This document shows, piece by piece, positions 21,709 through 33,615 of a stretch of DNA of 64,000 nucleotides. Origin of the DNA: Tetraselmis striata (taxonomy: Eukaryota > Chlorophyta > Chlorodendrophyceae > Chlorodendrales > Chlorodendraceae); contig VCJN01003346.1 of the NCBI GenBank assembly GCA_006384855.1, forward strand, positions 1-64,000. The letters are read 5' to 3'. Both the position numbers and the translations under genes were made by a program. A model generated the notes under the pieces. The model worked only from the letters and a program-made list of their open reading frames with translations. It had not been told where the DNA came from and did not search any database. The first letter of the stretch is position 1. Each line of letters begins with the position of its first letter.

Positions 21709-24700
21709 TCACTGCGAGGTAGGCGTCTTGAAGGACGCCGAGTACCAGCTGGAACCGTGACCGAAGGGTGAGGACGGTGCTTTATCGCCGGTGCCACTGT
21801 CGTTGAAGGGCGAGGTAGTCGGCGATTGATTGCCATCCTTGGGCAGCTGCTGCATGCCCACAACGTTCGCGGAGCCGATGCGCACCGGGTGTTCGTCCGG
21901 AAACACCATGTCCTCCACAGCCAGGATCTTCAGGCTCAGCTCGTCGGCCATCTTCTGGATGCACACCACCTTGTCGCCCATGGCCACCATTTCCATGGTC
22001 ATCGCGTGGCCCAGCGCCTCGCGCAGGACATCCTCCCCATTGGGGAAGGGCGCCGCGAGCACTGGGCACACGCCGCGCACCGCCTGCAATGCGCCAAGCA
22101 CAGCCGATGACAGAGTCAGTTGACAGGGCGTGGCATAGCAGGCAGGCTGTCGCTCAGTGTGTTCTGACACCAGGCCCAGGGTGGGGGTGGGGGGGGGGGG
22201 GAGGGGTGGGGGGTGGCTGGTACCTGGCACTGGCGCGCCACAGCCCGGCCCAGCAGGCGCCACTTGAGGCCGTCCGTGCTGAGCGTCGGGATGACCATCG
22301 TCAGGATGGGCATTGGCGGGCGGTACTTGGCCACGAGCTGGGCGGTCCGGCCGCTGTTGGTGAACACGATGATGAGCTTGGCGGCGCACTTGTCCGCGGC
22401 TCGCACGGCGCTGGAGCAGATGGCTTCGAGCTTGGAAAGGGCAGTGTGGCCCGCGTAGGGGAACCCTGTCAGGGATTCACAGGTCAGGGATTGGCCAGGA
22501 TGGATCAGCAGACCACGCACTACGAGCCCGTGGATGCCTCATATCCTGCTCCCCCCTTTGCCGTTCGTACCTGCCATGGACGACATGGACGTTCCTGACC
22601 CAGTATGCGCCCCCATTCTGGACAGGTTGCTGAACGAGCCGACAGAGGCTTCCGTGACCAGGATGCGGTTGGGGATGCTGCCGGCAGATGGGCCTTGCAT
22701 GTCTCCATGCATCAGCCCCTCATCCTACCGCGAGATGGTGAAGCACAGCTGATGTCAGAGAGAGGACGCGACGCAATGTACCAGACGCCACAAGTTGAGG
22801 TCTGTCTGTCATTTTCGCATCTCCCCAATCCATCCCAGCATCCCACCAATGCCCTGACCTAACAGGGCGGACGCGCACCGAGGTATCATCCAGGGTCTCT
22901 TCCATGAGGAACTCAAAATGGGCCTGGTTGTCAAAGTTCTTCTCGCCCTGGATTGTGATGCTGACAACTGTGCGCACCTGCGCAGCATCGTATCACATGC
23001 TGAGCTCAAAGTGACAGGGGGAGACGGTGCATGCAGGTAATGTCATGATCAGTAATGTCATGATCAGTATTGTGAAACCCCTATCATGCAAAGGCTGCGT
23101 ACTATGGCAGCAGGGGAAGGCCCAGGGGGGTGTGAGGCAAGGCGGCAGGGGGTCACCGTGTCCACGGGGTACAGGCCCCGGAGCGTCTCAGCACCCAGCA
23201 GAATGCCGTCCACCCCGTCCAGGACGGCGTTCGCCACGTCTGTCGCCTCGGCGCGGGTAGGTCTTGGCGTGTTGGCCATTGTGTCGACCTGAGGGGTGCA
23301 CCGCAGGTGGCTTAGCCTGATCTGTCACCATGACCGCACTGCCATGGTACTGCCACAAGGAGCAGCGCTTCGGGCGGGCCACCCACCACGCGGGTAATGA
23401 ACGCAGGCTTGCCGACCATGTTGCAGGCCGAGATGATTGTCTTCTGCACCAGGCACATCTTCTCTGGCGGGATGTCCAGGCCCATGTTGCCGCGGGACAG
23501 GATGATGCCGTCAGCGTACTTGAGAATGTGCCGGAACTCCAGCAGCGACTGCCGCGTCTCGATCTTGGCCAGGATCTTGGTGCCCTTCATGCCCATCTCG
23601 TCCAGAGCCTGCAGTCACATGGCGCGGCAGTGCCAACACACGCATGAGGCGGTATCTGCCGCAACTGAGAGCCCCCCCCGTCCTCAGCACTTGGTGTCTT
23701 GGCAGCGATGTCTGGGCAGGCAGGCAGCAGACCTTCCGGGCCTGGATGACGTCCGCAGCGCAGCGAGTGAAGCTGAGGCACAGCCAGTCAATCTCAAACT
23801 CCTCGCCGATGCAGGCGATGGCATCCAGGTCCGACTGGGGCAGGATGGGCAACTACCGAGCAGACACACAAAATTGGGAGGTGGGGGTGGGTGGGTGATT
23901 CAGACTTGGTTGGGCGGTTGGGCTCCAGCACATGGGGATGGCTCCCACCGTGAAAGCAGCGCATGACTGTGCGGCGAGGCATCACACCTGGTTCTGCTTG
24001 TTGATGACCACGTCGCTGGAGCGCTCGATGTGAAACAGCGTCAGCAGCCCCTTGAGCACCGCTTCCGACTCCAGCTCGCACACGATCTCGGTGCCCTGTA
24101 CCTGTGTGCCCCGCATGGCGTCCAGCCCTCAGTGTGGCCAGCAGATCCCATTCCCTCTAGTCCCAACCGAGCGTCCGCGCTTGTCCTCACTCACACACAA
24201 GCTGCCTACCCGCACCTCTAGCACTCGCGCGTAGCATGACGCGGACTCGGCGCCGGTGCAGAGGTAGCGACCGATGAAGACTTGGTCGCCGGGCTGCATT
24301 ACACAGGGAGCAATCAGCGCATGCGCGGGCGGATTCATAGTGACATGGGAGGCTAGTTGGGCGGGAGGTCCACCCATCCACCCAGGCTGCGCTGGGGGGT
24401 GGAGTGCCCCGTGATGCTCAGCTAGATGGCACCAGGATGGGATTATGGGTGCCATGGCATGTGAACACACGCCGCCACTCTCACCTCGCACATCTCTGGC
24501 AAACCCTCGTAGGTGATTGGCAGCAGGTTGTGCTCTGCCTCGGTGTCCCTGGTGGTCAGCGTCAACTGCAGATGGCATTGGTCATGCGAAAGGGGGGGGG
24601 GGGGGGGGGGGGGGGCTCAACCATTATTGGCTCAAGAGCCTGCAGCTGACCCATGCTGCATGTCATGCGGGCGGCATGCGTGCATGAACGTGGGGTTGTG

Positions 24701-25501
24701 AGGGGGTTGCGCTTACGATTTCGCCCTTTTGGAAGTGCATTGCCTCGCCGCTGAACGGCCAGCCATTTTCGTCCAGCTCGAACTTGCGCTTCACATAGAT
24801 CTCACGGCCCAGCGTGTCCACCATCACGCCGCACAGGCGCTTGGTCCGCTTGCATGCCTCCATCAGCATGCGCAGGGATCTCTTGTGGTACTCCGGGGGG
24901 CCCCAGGTTAGGTCGACGCGCGCGGAGGTCATCCCCGCGTTCAGCATGTCCACCAGCGTGTCCACATCGTGGGTGGCCGGCCCCATGATGCCGCATACCT
25001 GCGACCCGCAGGGACAACAGCAACACATATGGTGGCCGGGCGGGTGCGGCTTCAGATGACGCGATGTCTGTAGTTTTCTCACTGCTGCAGGGGGCTGTCA
25101 GGGTTACTGTCAGGGTTGCTGTCAGGGCCGCAGCCTACGCGTGCTGGCGGATGCTCGCAGGCAGGCATACGTGTTTTCAGCACGTAGAATATTAGGGTAT
25201 CCTACGGCTCGGTCACAGGTGACGGGCGCACCTTGGTGCCCGGGAAGAACTTCGGGAAAGCGGCCATGGGCTCTAGCACGCTCGCAGGCGTGATGTGGTG
25301 CATTTTGCCATGGAGCTTGGCCTTGGTCGGCACCGAGCGGTGCACCTGCGGCATCGCGCCTCCCTGCTCCCGACGGTCGGCGGATGCGCGGGTGTTTGCC
25401 TGATGCTCGGCGAGCGGGCGGCCAAGGGAGACGGGGCGGGCGGGCCAGGGCAGGATAGCCGTGAGCTGCTCGCCAACCGGGGTGCTGATGTATTGCGCCA
25501 C
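21709..25501 (-). CDS. Pyruvate kinase, divergent plant cytosolic type, 12 exons
   Basis: Twelve exons join without a phase conflict: 25501-25232, 24998-24717, 24565-24485, 24293-24216, 24101-23988, 23852-23733, 23608-23387, 23288-23157, 22977-22879, 22724-22571, 22465-22224, 22083-21709, giving about 722 residues. All introns are phase 0 except one. Pyruvate kinase makes pyruvate and ATP from phosphoenolpyruvate and ADP in the cytosol. Recognisable parts: [29 protein letters not shown] (catalytic Lys and Glu), [45 protein letters not shown], and the C-terminal [15 protein letters not shown]. It follows the plant isoform line that has KPAVVTRVVDS in place of the usual ATQMLES, and RGN where animal and yeast enzymes have RGD. 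The N-terminal ~70 residues and C-terminal ~45 residues exceed normal length; an internal ATG in exon 1 is possible. Intron 2 holds a poly-G tract (sense poly-C). Confidence 0.92.
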
Positions 25502-26275
25502 ACGAAAAACCGGAGAGTGTCGATCTGTTTACAGTGCTACCACGTGGTAAATATTGAATCACGGTGCCGCTGTGCCATTCTGTATCCTCCCAACCCCTTC
25601 TTGGGCGCGCCGACGGGCGCGAACGACGACGCCATCCCATCAGCCTGACATCCAACACCCGCAGGCGGGCAAGCGGTGAGCAGGGAGCAGTAATCCTTAG
25701 TAAGCGCGCGCACTGAAATATGATAGGGTCGCTATCACATCGCTATGCTGGGTCGCGATGCTGGCCGGGATGCTGACGCATTCCACGCGATGACGATCAA
25801 TATTGATCGTGGTGCATCAAGCGAAACAGGCGAAATATATACTACATGAGCTAGCAGCAGAAGGCGATATCAGGAAATCACCAAAAAAAGGCGAAATATA
25901 TCGGTGTTGTTGGGTTTGCACACGAAATAGATTGGCTGTGTAAAATTCTTCCTCAACCGAAAATTATTTCAACATATTTGCCAAATTTATTTAAGACTTA
26001 ATCATGAAGTCCATCACGCCAAATCATGACCCCGCTGTTTGCCATGGCCATCAGCCCAGCATCAGCCCGCCGCGCGATATATATATGGGCGGGCGGGCGG
26101 CGCGTCTGCGCTCCGACACGGGCGCCCAGGCAGGAACATAGGCGCCTGTTAAGAATACTAACCCCCCCTTCTGCCCCTTGCCAGGCCAGGGTCAGGTAGT
26201 CTTCGCTCGCCCGGTCCTCCAAGATAAGCACCACCTTCAATCCCCACTCTCTGACCCCGTTCTTTACTCGCTGCC
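25502..26275. promoter_or_regulatory. Divergent promoter region between pyruvate kinase and PDI genes
   Basis: This 774-bp gap separates two genes transcribed away from each other, so it should hold both promoters. ATATATATATGGGC at about 26077-26090 is a possible TATA element roughly 190 bases before the PDI start. A dispersed repeat starting GCTAGCAGCAGAAGGCGATATC lies at about 25851-25890. No other motif is clear. Confidence 0.4.
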
Positions 26276-27329
26276 ATGTCCGCTTCCCGTGCCGCTCTCG
26301 CGGCTTTCCTGGCGGTGCTGCTTCTGGCTGGTGCTGTCTCCGCCGGCGAGTTCGACCATAAGAGCGTCTCCAAGTACACCGACAAGGACTTCAAGGACAC
26401 GGTGCCCCCTCCCCCCCCCCCCCCCCCCCCCCCCCCCTGCTTTCCTCTTGCCCTCCTGTCCTCGCCGCTCGCACACACACCGCGCCCCATTGCGCTACCG
26501 ATTACGCCTTGCTGTCGCGGACCTTGCCTGCCAGATCCTGGATCTCCCGCCCCCCCCCCCCCCCCCCCCCCCCCCCACCCTTGTGCCCGACAGCTGATAT
26601 TGTCACTCCGTGCCCCATCTGACTCCCCGACACCTCGTAGGTGTCCGACGGCAACGTTCACTTCATCAAGTGAGTCTCCCTGCAGCTTGCCCGCTCGCCT
26701 GTAGATGCCCCCCCCAAAAAACCCCCGAATCTTCCCAATTTCTGTCCCACATCCGTCTCCCATAGCACTGACAAGCCGTCACCGTGTTGGCCCGCTGAAC
26801 GTGCTGGTCCCGCTCAGATTCTTCGCGCCCTGGTGCGGCCACTGCAAGCGCCTGGGGCCTACTTGGGGCCAGCTGGGCGACGCATTTGCCGACCACTCCG
26901 TGATCAAGATCGCATCCGTCGACTGCACCCAGCACAAGAAGACCTGCACCGACGCGGGGGTGAGTGCGCCCCTTGACAGCTGGGCACTGTCCTCGTCATA
27001 CCTACCTTGTTCTCTATCTGGTCATCATATCCTCATCCAGGCTCAGCAACACTCGGAACGCACCCCACCCACCCATGCAGATCCGCGGCTACCCCACCCT
27101 GAAGGTGTTTGCTAACGGCGAGGAGTACAAGGGCCACAAGGGTATGCGCCTTGTACAAGGCCTCCCTCCAGCTTTCTTCCCCCTGTTGCCACCATGCATC
27201 GCGCCCTAAGCCGCGCCCCGCACTCATGCCCTCACTCACGCCTGCCTTGCAGGTGGTCGCGACCTGGCTGCTCTCAAGTCGTTTATCGAGGACGCCGCGA
27301 AGGACCTGACCACCGAGACCACCGAGTAG
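26276..27329 (+). CDS. Small ER protein disulfide isomerase, single thioredoxin domain
   Basis: Exons 26276-26401, 26641-26669, 26818-26959, 27081-27141 and 27253-27329 join in phase to 144 residues. Residues 1-23 form a signal peptide (ALAAFLAVLLLAGAVSAGEF). The single thioredoxin fold has FFAPWCGHCKRLGP with the redox-active CGHC at about 58-61, IASVDCTQHKKTC, and the cis-proline region IRGYPTLKVFANGEEYKGHKG. It should form and rearrange disulfides in secretory proteins. The length and layout resemble one PDI domain standing alone; the end is TTETTE, with no KDEL-type retention signal, so it may leave the ER or be held by a partner. Intron 1 starts GTGCCCCC and carries two long poly-C tracts. 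TGTAA at 27409-27413 lies 80 bases past the stop. Confidence 0.9.
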
Positions 27330-28418
27330 CTCGTATGCCCACCGATACCACCGGGTCTGGCGGTGCCAATTGCGGCCGCCAGCACGCTGTTCCATTATGC
27401 CTCGATACTGTAACCGTCTAATTGATGCGGGACTGCATCCATGGTTCCCGGCCGTCTCGCGGCCGTCAAGCGGTGCATGCGGGTTGATGATAGGCAGATG
27501 ACCATTGTGGCACTGGGCATGCTGTAGGACAGGCAGAAGGTGCCTTCTCCAGGGGTACGGGCCCAACAGATAGGCAGTAGAGCTGCCAGGCGCCAACAGG
27601 CGGAATCTTTGCTTTGCACAATCCTTAGGCGCCACCCTTCACCTGACCGCTGCTGGAATGAGCAATATATGCTGCACTCTGCACAGCAAGTGCTTGGGCA
27701 TATGGCGTGAGGTCACAGAAGGGAAGCAAAGGAGCCCTCTTCCCTTCATACACTCGCAATGTTGCTGCACTACCGCGTGCCATTTTGCGTACAGAACGTG
27801 ATGGAGCTGTGCGCCCTGCAATGTCCCAGATCCTGCACTTCGCGCATAACTCGCAAGCGGCCTCCAGCCTTTGACATTCACCCCGCCCCCTGGCCCAATG
27901 CAGCGGCATCCTTTGCGCGGTCGAGCATCCTGCACACAGGCTGTACTCCACTGACAGCTTCAGCGAGTTGAAGCACAGCACAGAGGTGGCTGCTCACACT
28001 GAATTGCCGACAGAATCAGTCCCCAATTGGCACTGCTTGGCGCCGAGAAGGCAAGGGAAGTCATTGCAACATGATATCACATCCAATGCAAACTCCTTCG
28101 GCAGGGTTGTGCTCATGTGCAGCGTGCTAATTTATCTGATAGAGGAATGGCTTCCACTACAGTACACACCCTCACCTGCAGAAAGCCGATCACGACCTGC
28201 CCTCGAGGCAAACCGCTGACAGCGCAAGGGTATATGGCCTGACTGCACACATAGACATGGGCGCTGCCAGTACTACGGTATGTCTACAGCCTGTTTAAAT
28301 GCCTGTCTGCGACTATGGTCGCGTGGGACCAGGATCTAGTGGGGCGCACGTAGCCAGGGGCGGCAGCCCAGGCTACTCTGCACATCCTGCTGGTGACTGT
28401 CATGCTACTGCCGCCAGC
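27330..28418. other. Intergenic between convergent PDI and thioredoxin genes
   Basis: About 1.1 kb between two genes that point toward each other. It holds the PDI 3' end (TGTAA at 27409) and the 3' end of the minus-strand thioredoxin. No convincing gene is visible on either strand. Confidence 0.4.
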
Positions 28419-29235
28419 TCAGACGGCGTACTGCTCCACAAACGCCTTGAGCTTCTCCTTGGCAGCGCCCACCAGCTCCGCCTGCTTGCCATCCTTCGTG
28501 ATGACCTGTTTGGATGTGGTAATGATGCGGCAGGGAGTAAGGGCGCAGGGCGAGCTACGAGGCTGTAATGCCTCAACCGCACGTATCTCTGGTCAGGCTT
28601 CCCACTTGGCAGTGCATTTTTATTCACTTGTAGCTCCTGAGCCGAGATGGAAGGCGGAAGAGGGGGGGGGGGGGGGGGGGGGGGCGAGGACCTGAAACGT
28701 GGGCATGGCCGAGACTCCGTACTTCTCCGCCAGCTCCTGTGGCATACAGACAGCCGGATAAGCTGTCAGCAGACCGGTAGCATCGCACAGGACGCAGTGG
28801 CTGTGTTAGCAGAACCGGGCGCAGGCGTCGCCGGCGCGACGTGGCGCTAGATCTTGTCCGGCAGGTAACGATTGCGTTATTCGGGTAGATTGCGTGGTCC
28901 GCGCACCTCGGACTCGTCCACGTCGATCTTGATGAACTGCAGTTTGTCACCGTAAGTCTGGCACAGCTCCTCGAAGTAGGGTCCCCACCTGGGCGCAGGG
29001 CGCGCACCACTTGGCCGTGAAGTCGACAATAACCTGTAGCGGCAGCGGCGGTGTGTCAGGAGCACGATCGGTACGCCCAGGAGCCAGAGAATATTTGTAG
29101 GGGTGCTACGAGGAGTTCAAAAACCGGGCGGGTACAAAAGCCAACGCTCGGAGCACCGCGCACCGTCTTGCCAGAATCGAGGATCGCCTCCAGCTTGGCC
29201 TTCTCAGCGTCAGTAATGTGTTGCAACGGGGCCAT
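28419..29235 (-). CDS. Thioredoxin h-like protein, one-base frame discrepancy
   Basis: Exons 29235-29164, 29033-28907, 28736-28692 and 28505-28419 encode about 109 residues: MAPLQHITDAEKAKLEAIL, then VIVDFTAKWCAPC (active site WCAPC, residues 33-37), FIKIDVDESE, ELAEKYGVSAMPTFQ with the cis-proline, and VITKDGKQAELVGAAKEKL. Cytosolic thioredoxins of the h type reduce target disulfides using NADPH via thioredoxin reductase. Exon 2 is 127 bases where 126 would keep the frame: just after the second active-site Cys a run of four G appears where three would read QVGPYFEEL as in the paralog at 41304. This is either a homopolymer sequencing error or a recent disabling insertion. Intron 3 has a long poly-G tract on the plus strand (28662-28684). 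Confidence 0.85.
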
Positions 29236-30339
29236 GATTATGTGCTGGTTGACGGAACGGTTCGGGGGGAGAGCGGAGGTAAGTAGGTGCGCTGGGTGTG
29301 CTGTGGGGGCGAGTGTGCCGTGGGTGTTACAGTGATGTCGCTGTTGCGCGGTCAAGGACGAGTGGACGACGGCGCGCCTTTGGCTTGATAGTACTGATGG
29401 TAGTAGTGGGGTGGGAAAAAGTACTGCTAGTACCAGTACTGTAGTCGCTGTTGGGACACTGGGATCCAGGCAACCCTAGTTTTCACAAACCCTAGCACCG
29501 GCACCATGATTCCTACCGCGATGTACGGCACTCTGATGAACAGCATCTCATACGCTCACCAAAGCACGGACGGAACTAAGGATTAGTCCTAGGCCTCACC
29601 TCACCTCGGCCGAGAGGCGGCTAAAAGTCCCTCTAGCATATATTGCAAGCAAGCACTTTTCCCGTCCTAAACCCATCCCGTGGTAATCATGCACGTCCTA
29701 ACCCCGCCCCCGCCTCGGGTAATCGGGCATTTTTTGTCACCGACCAGCGCACTGCCCGTCGAGATGTTCTTTCTAGCCCTATGTGCTGGGGCATCATATT
29801 CTTGTAAGCTAGGCTCTTACCCCTTCTTTGGCAACCAGCGCCGGCCCGACCACAAACATGGCTGAGTGAATTAGAATTATACAAACGTCAAAACCGGCGA
29901 AACAACCATCTCAAGCAGACCAACATTGTCCAACGAGCAAGGAGCGATGCGGATGGCCATTAATTTCGGTCACCTTCCAATAATTGGGGGTATCTTCGCG
30001 ACGCAGCAAGCAAACGCGTTGCCTCCGCCTTACCATCAAATTTGACCCAACTTCGTTCCCAGTTAGTGCCTATCCTACCGCATGCCCCCCCCCCCTCCCC
30101 GCCCCCGCCCCGACGCCTATCGCCACGGCGAGCGGCCAGCCCTCCCGCCGCACCGCTTGGCCGCTCGTCGCTAGCGCCAACCGTGGCTCGGGCTTTCGCT
30201 TCATTGACCTCTGCATCACGCGTGCAACACATAGACCACGTCAGCACCACCGCCTCGTCGGGAGGTATTAGACGCCAGCCCCAAGACAAGTATGACATCA
30301 CCCGCAGGTTGCAAAAGAAGATACGGAATCTCAGGCTGA
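29236..30339. other. Intergenic, no gene seen
   Basis: Upstream side of the minus-strand thioredoxin. A few short frames occur near 29960-30300, but none is convincing; the right end leads into the second DIRS fossil, whose 5' boundary is not visible. Confidence 0.35.
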
Positions 30340-31500
30340 GGCAATCTGGAGGCAAAACGCGACTACATCGAACGACCTCTCGGGATTTGGTCTGCTGCGC
30401 AACCCCAACAAGAGCGTTTGGGAGCCCACACAGAAGCTCGTGCACCTAGGGTTAGAAATTGACACGTCGGGGTCGTCTACATACTCTTCGTGGGCCCACT
30501 GAGAAACTCGCTTGCATTGCTCGCGCGGACAAACGCCTAATCCAACGGGCAAAACGCGATCATCGGTTGTTGCCTGCTCGCGAGTTGGCTGCAGCTCTCG
30601 CGGGCAAATGCCAGTTTCTCTACTTGCTTGGCCATCGCCCCTGCCCGTTTCTACCTCCGTGGGCTGCATGATGTGCTCAAGACGCGCGACTCTTGGTCGG
30701 GCCGCGTCAAGCTCACCCGCCGTCTCGAACGTGATATGCAATGATTGATGGGTGGGCGTGCCCACCCAACACAGCGGCCGCCCCATTAACCGCCCCGTCG
30801 AAACCGGTTACCTACACAACGACAGTTTGTCGTACGGTTGGGGTGCCGTTCTGAACGAACACCAAGATGCCCGGGTTTTTTGGTACGACGATGACCGCTC
30901 TGCGCACATTCCCATGAAAGAGCTCAAAGCCGCCGTCCACTTGGCTATTGAGTCCTTCCTCCGCCCCATGCTCCGTAACCGTCACATCCGTTTGCACGAG
31001 GATATATATATATAATAACCAAACGGTTGTCGGCGTCCTCACCTTTCTCCCCTCTCGCTCTCCGCGCCTCATGGTTGAGCTACGCCATGGTACCTCATGG
31101 ACTATGCTACACGCACGGCAATCTACTTCATTCCGCGCGCTATTTAGGCTGGCTGGGAGGCTAGATACATCCGTCATGCGGCGACTATCTGGGCTGACCG
31201 CCCGAGTCGCCAAGTTGATTGCGACGACTGGCAGTTCAACCCTCGTCGATTCGCCTCGCTCACGGCTAAGTGTGGCCGCGCCTGCACCATCGACCGCTTC
31301 GTGACGTCCGAAAACGCCCTCTTGCCCCGCTACAATGCCCGCTGGCGTGACCCGCGGTGCGAGGCCGTCGACGACATGCGCCTCTCCAACGCGGCATGGC
31401 GTTGCGAAAGTAATTGGTGTATCCCCCCATGGAACCTCATCGGCGATCTTGTCTCCAAACTGGAGTCCATCGGTGGCTCAGCCATTGTCAATGTTCCCTA
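30340..31500 (+). mobile_element. DIRS-like retroelement fossil (RT/RNase H part)
   Basis: Fragments match the element at 6141 closely in order: LLRNPN near 30395-30415, FLYLLGHRP near 30615, the RNase H start LHNDSLSYGWGAVLNE near 30815-30860, FWYDDDRSAHIPMKELKAA near 30880-30940, and the C-terminal RYNARWRDPRCEAVDDMRLS...WCIPPWNL near 31325-31440. No Gag-like frame, YMDD region or terminal repeat is recognisable. The copy is broken in several places and more diverged than the first, so it is clearly older. Confidence 0.75.
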
Positions 31501-32131
31501 ATGGCCTGACACAGCTTGGTACTTCTAGCTCTTCTCGGAGATGTGCTCCGACATGCACTGTGAGATTCAGATGTGACGTAAATGTGCCCTACTGGTGACG
31601 AACGACGACATACGGGGACGATACGGGACGGACGAGGGACGTGGATTTCATACCCAGTAGCGACGACTATCGCGCGCGACCTGTAAAGTACTATATGAAT
31701 TTCTCGTTTCCATAATTTCATCAAATTGATATGCGCACGCGGGCTCGCGTGTCGCCCGCCGACGCGGAGTACCCGGGCTAAGTACAGGCGGCTGCAAGTA
31801 CTCGCTGCACATCGCTGCACATCGCCGCGGTGTGCCGCGATGTGCGGCACGACGGGCGGAGGTGTGGGCGGATGTAGGTGGTACGGTAGGTGGTAGGCGG
31901 TAGGTGGTGTTCGTAGGTGCGCGTTTTAATGCAGCCGCCCTAACTGCTGATGATTGTGTAACGCCCCAGCACGCGCATGAAGTACGGGGTCGCCTCACGG
32001 TCACCGCCGCTCACCGTTGAATCAAGCGCGGACAGCCGCGCACTCGCATCTGTGTTGCCTGCCGGTAGGTGGTGGGTTACATCCACCCCAACTCTCAACC
32101 CCCCCCCCGCCCCCCGCGCGCGGCAGCAGGC
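31501..32131. other. Intergenic, no gene seen
   Basis: It contains a short run of GTAGGTGGT-type tandem words at about 31860-31920 and GCTGCACATCGC duplicated near 31805-31825. No gene is supported. Confidence 0.35.
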
Positions 32132-33615
32132 ATGCCGGCAAAGGGATGGATAGCGAGTGTGTCGAAGGATGGCGTGTACACATGCAAGCACTGCCACGGC
32201 ATCGTGACGGGTAGTAGTGAAAGGACGGCGCGAGAGCGGCACTTCCGGAAATACCCGAACTGTAGCCACTCGTTGAAGCGTGCGGCTAAGTTGCGCCGCA
32301 AGGCCGCCTTATCACAAGCAGCACCAGCAGGGGCGGCAGCAGCAGCAGCAGCAACAGCAGCAACAAGCGCGGCAGCAGGAGTAGCTGCAGCCGTCGGAAA
32401 CGGCCCGCGGGCGCCGGTCTCGGACGACGGCGGCTCGAAGGTGGACGATGTGATGGGCGTGGGGGAGGACCCCGTTGGCGAAGACGGTATGGACATCGAC
32501 GCGCCTGCGTGGCCGCCGGCGGGCGTCGAACCCGCGATGAGGGCGTGATATGGAAAGGCGATCCCGGCGACTTCTACATGAAGGTCATCGCCAAGAAGTT
32601 CCGGGGAGTATGGCACTACGGCGTGATAACCGGCGTCGTTACCGAGTGGGTGTTGGAGGACTACGGCGGGGCGACCCAGTGGCGCGCTGTTTTCGAGGAC
32701 GGTGACATTGTGGACCTTCTGCGTTCAGAGGTGAGTGGGCCCGGCCTGCGTGCTGGTGGCACCACTCAACTGCGGTTGTATGGAATCACACGCACCCGCC
32801 CGGTCGGCGTGGCAGGTTGTGGAGGCTATGGCGGCTGCCCAGGAGCACCCCCCTGTGGATGCGGACGGGGATGCTCGCTTGGTAACCGTCCATCAAGGCG
32901 ATGACTTGTCCAGTGAATCACGCACCTTGCCCGGCGTGCGTTCAACACAACCCGGCTGGCGGAGGCCAAGCAGAACACTGGCTGCCATGGCGTGTGCCAT
33001 GTGCATGTGGTCCTGGGCTATGTCAGCATGATCAACCTCTTCCCCCTCGCGCCGTTCCACCTGTTTTTTTTTGGCTTGGGAAGGGACTTATGGAGGAAAT
33101 TTGTCACCGTGCAGGGCCACATTGGATTCCGAGCTATGAAGCAGGAAGACCGGCGCCAGGCTTTAGTCCCGATACCCAGCAACTTTGAACGCGGGTTGCG
33201 CCCTTCGTTTGCAGTGTCCAAGAATCGAAAGGTAACCCCCCCCCCACCCCCCCCGGGCGTGGGCGTGGGCGTGGGCGTGGGCGTGGGCGTGACGGCATTC
33301 CCCTCCATGACTGCAGGGTCAGGCAAGGTGACGGTGCAGTCCGGCTGGGTCATGGAGGACTGCTTGCACCACATGGAAACGTTTTCCATTCTTAACGCCG
33401 GTCCGCTGCTCGAGGAGGCCCGGGTGAAGGCGATCATGACCGAGAAGGAGCTTCGCGTCCCTAGGCGGTGCTTGGGCACATGTACAAGCGCATGCAAGGA
33501 GCTGCGTGGTTCGTCACGCGGTGGGGGTTGCAGAATGTGGTGACGGAGGAGGACGGCCCCGAGCGCAAGGCGCAGGTGGACGCGCTCACTAGGGAGGGGA
33601 GGACTCGATACCCCG
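32132..33615 (+). CDS. BED-like zinc finger / Tudor-like protein, unresolved model, possibly transposon-derived
   Basis: Starting at an ATG near 32132, MPAKGWIASVSKDG is followed by a C-x2-C...H-x6-C finger (CKHCHGIVTG...RHFRKYPNC), reminiscent of BED fingers of hAT-type transposases and domesticated relatives, then an Ala-rich linker (32295-32395). A second frame carries a Tudor/agenet-like segment (IAKKFRGVWHYGVITG, VFEDGDIVDLL) ending at a good donor, GAG|GTGAGT, at 32731. Further exon-like pieces are VVEAMAAAQEHPPVDADGDA (32816-32880), a piece ending SFAVSKNRK before GTAACCCC (33232), and WVMEDCLHHMETFSILNAGP to about 33455, then MYKRMQGAAWFVTRWG. I cannot join these in one phase-consistent model. 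It could be a Tudor-containing host gene or a relic of a DNA transposon. Confidence 0.4.
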
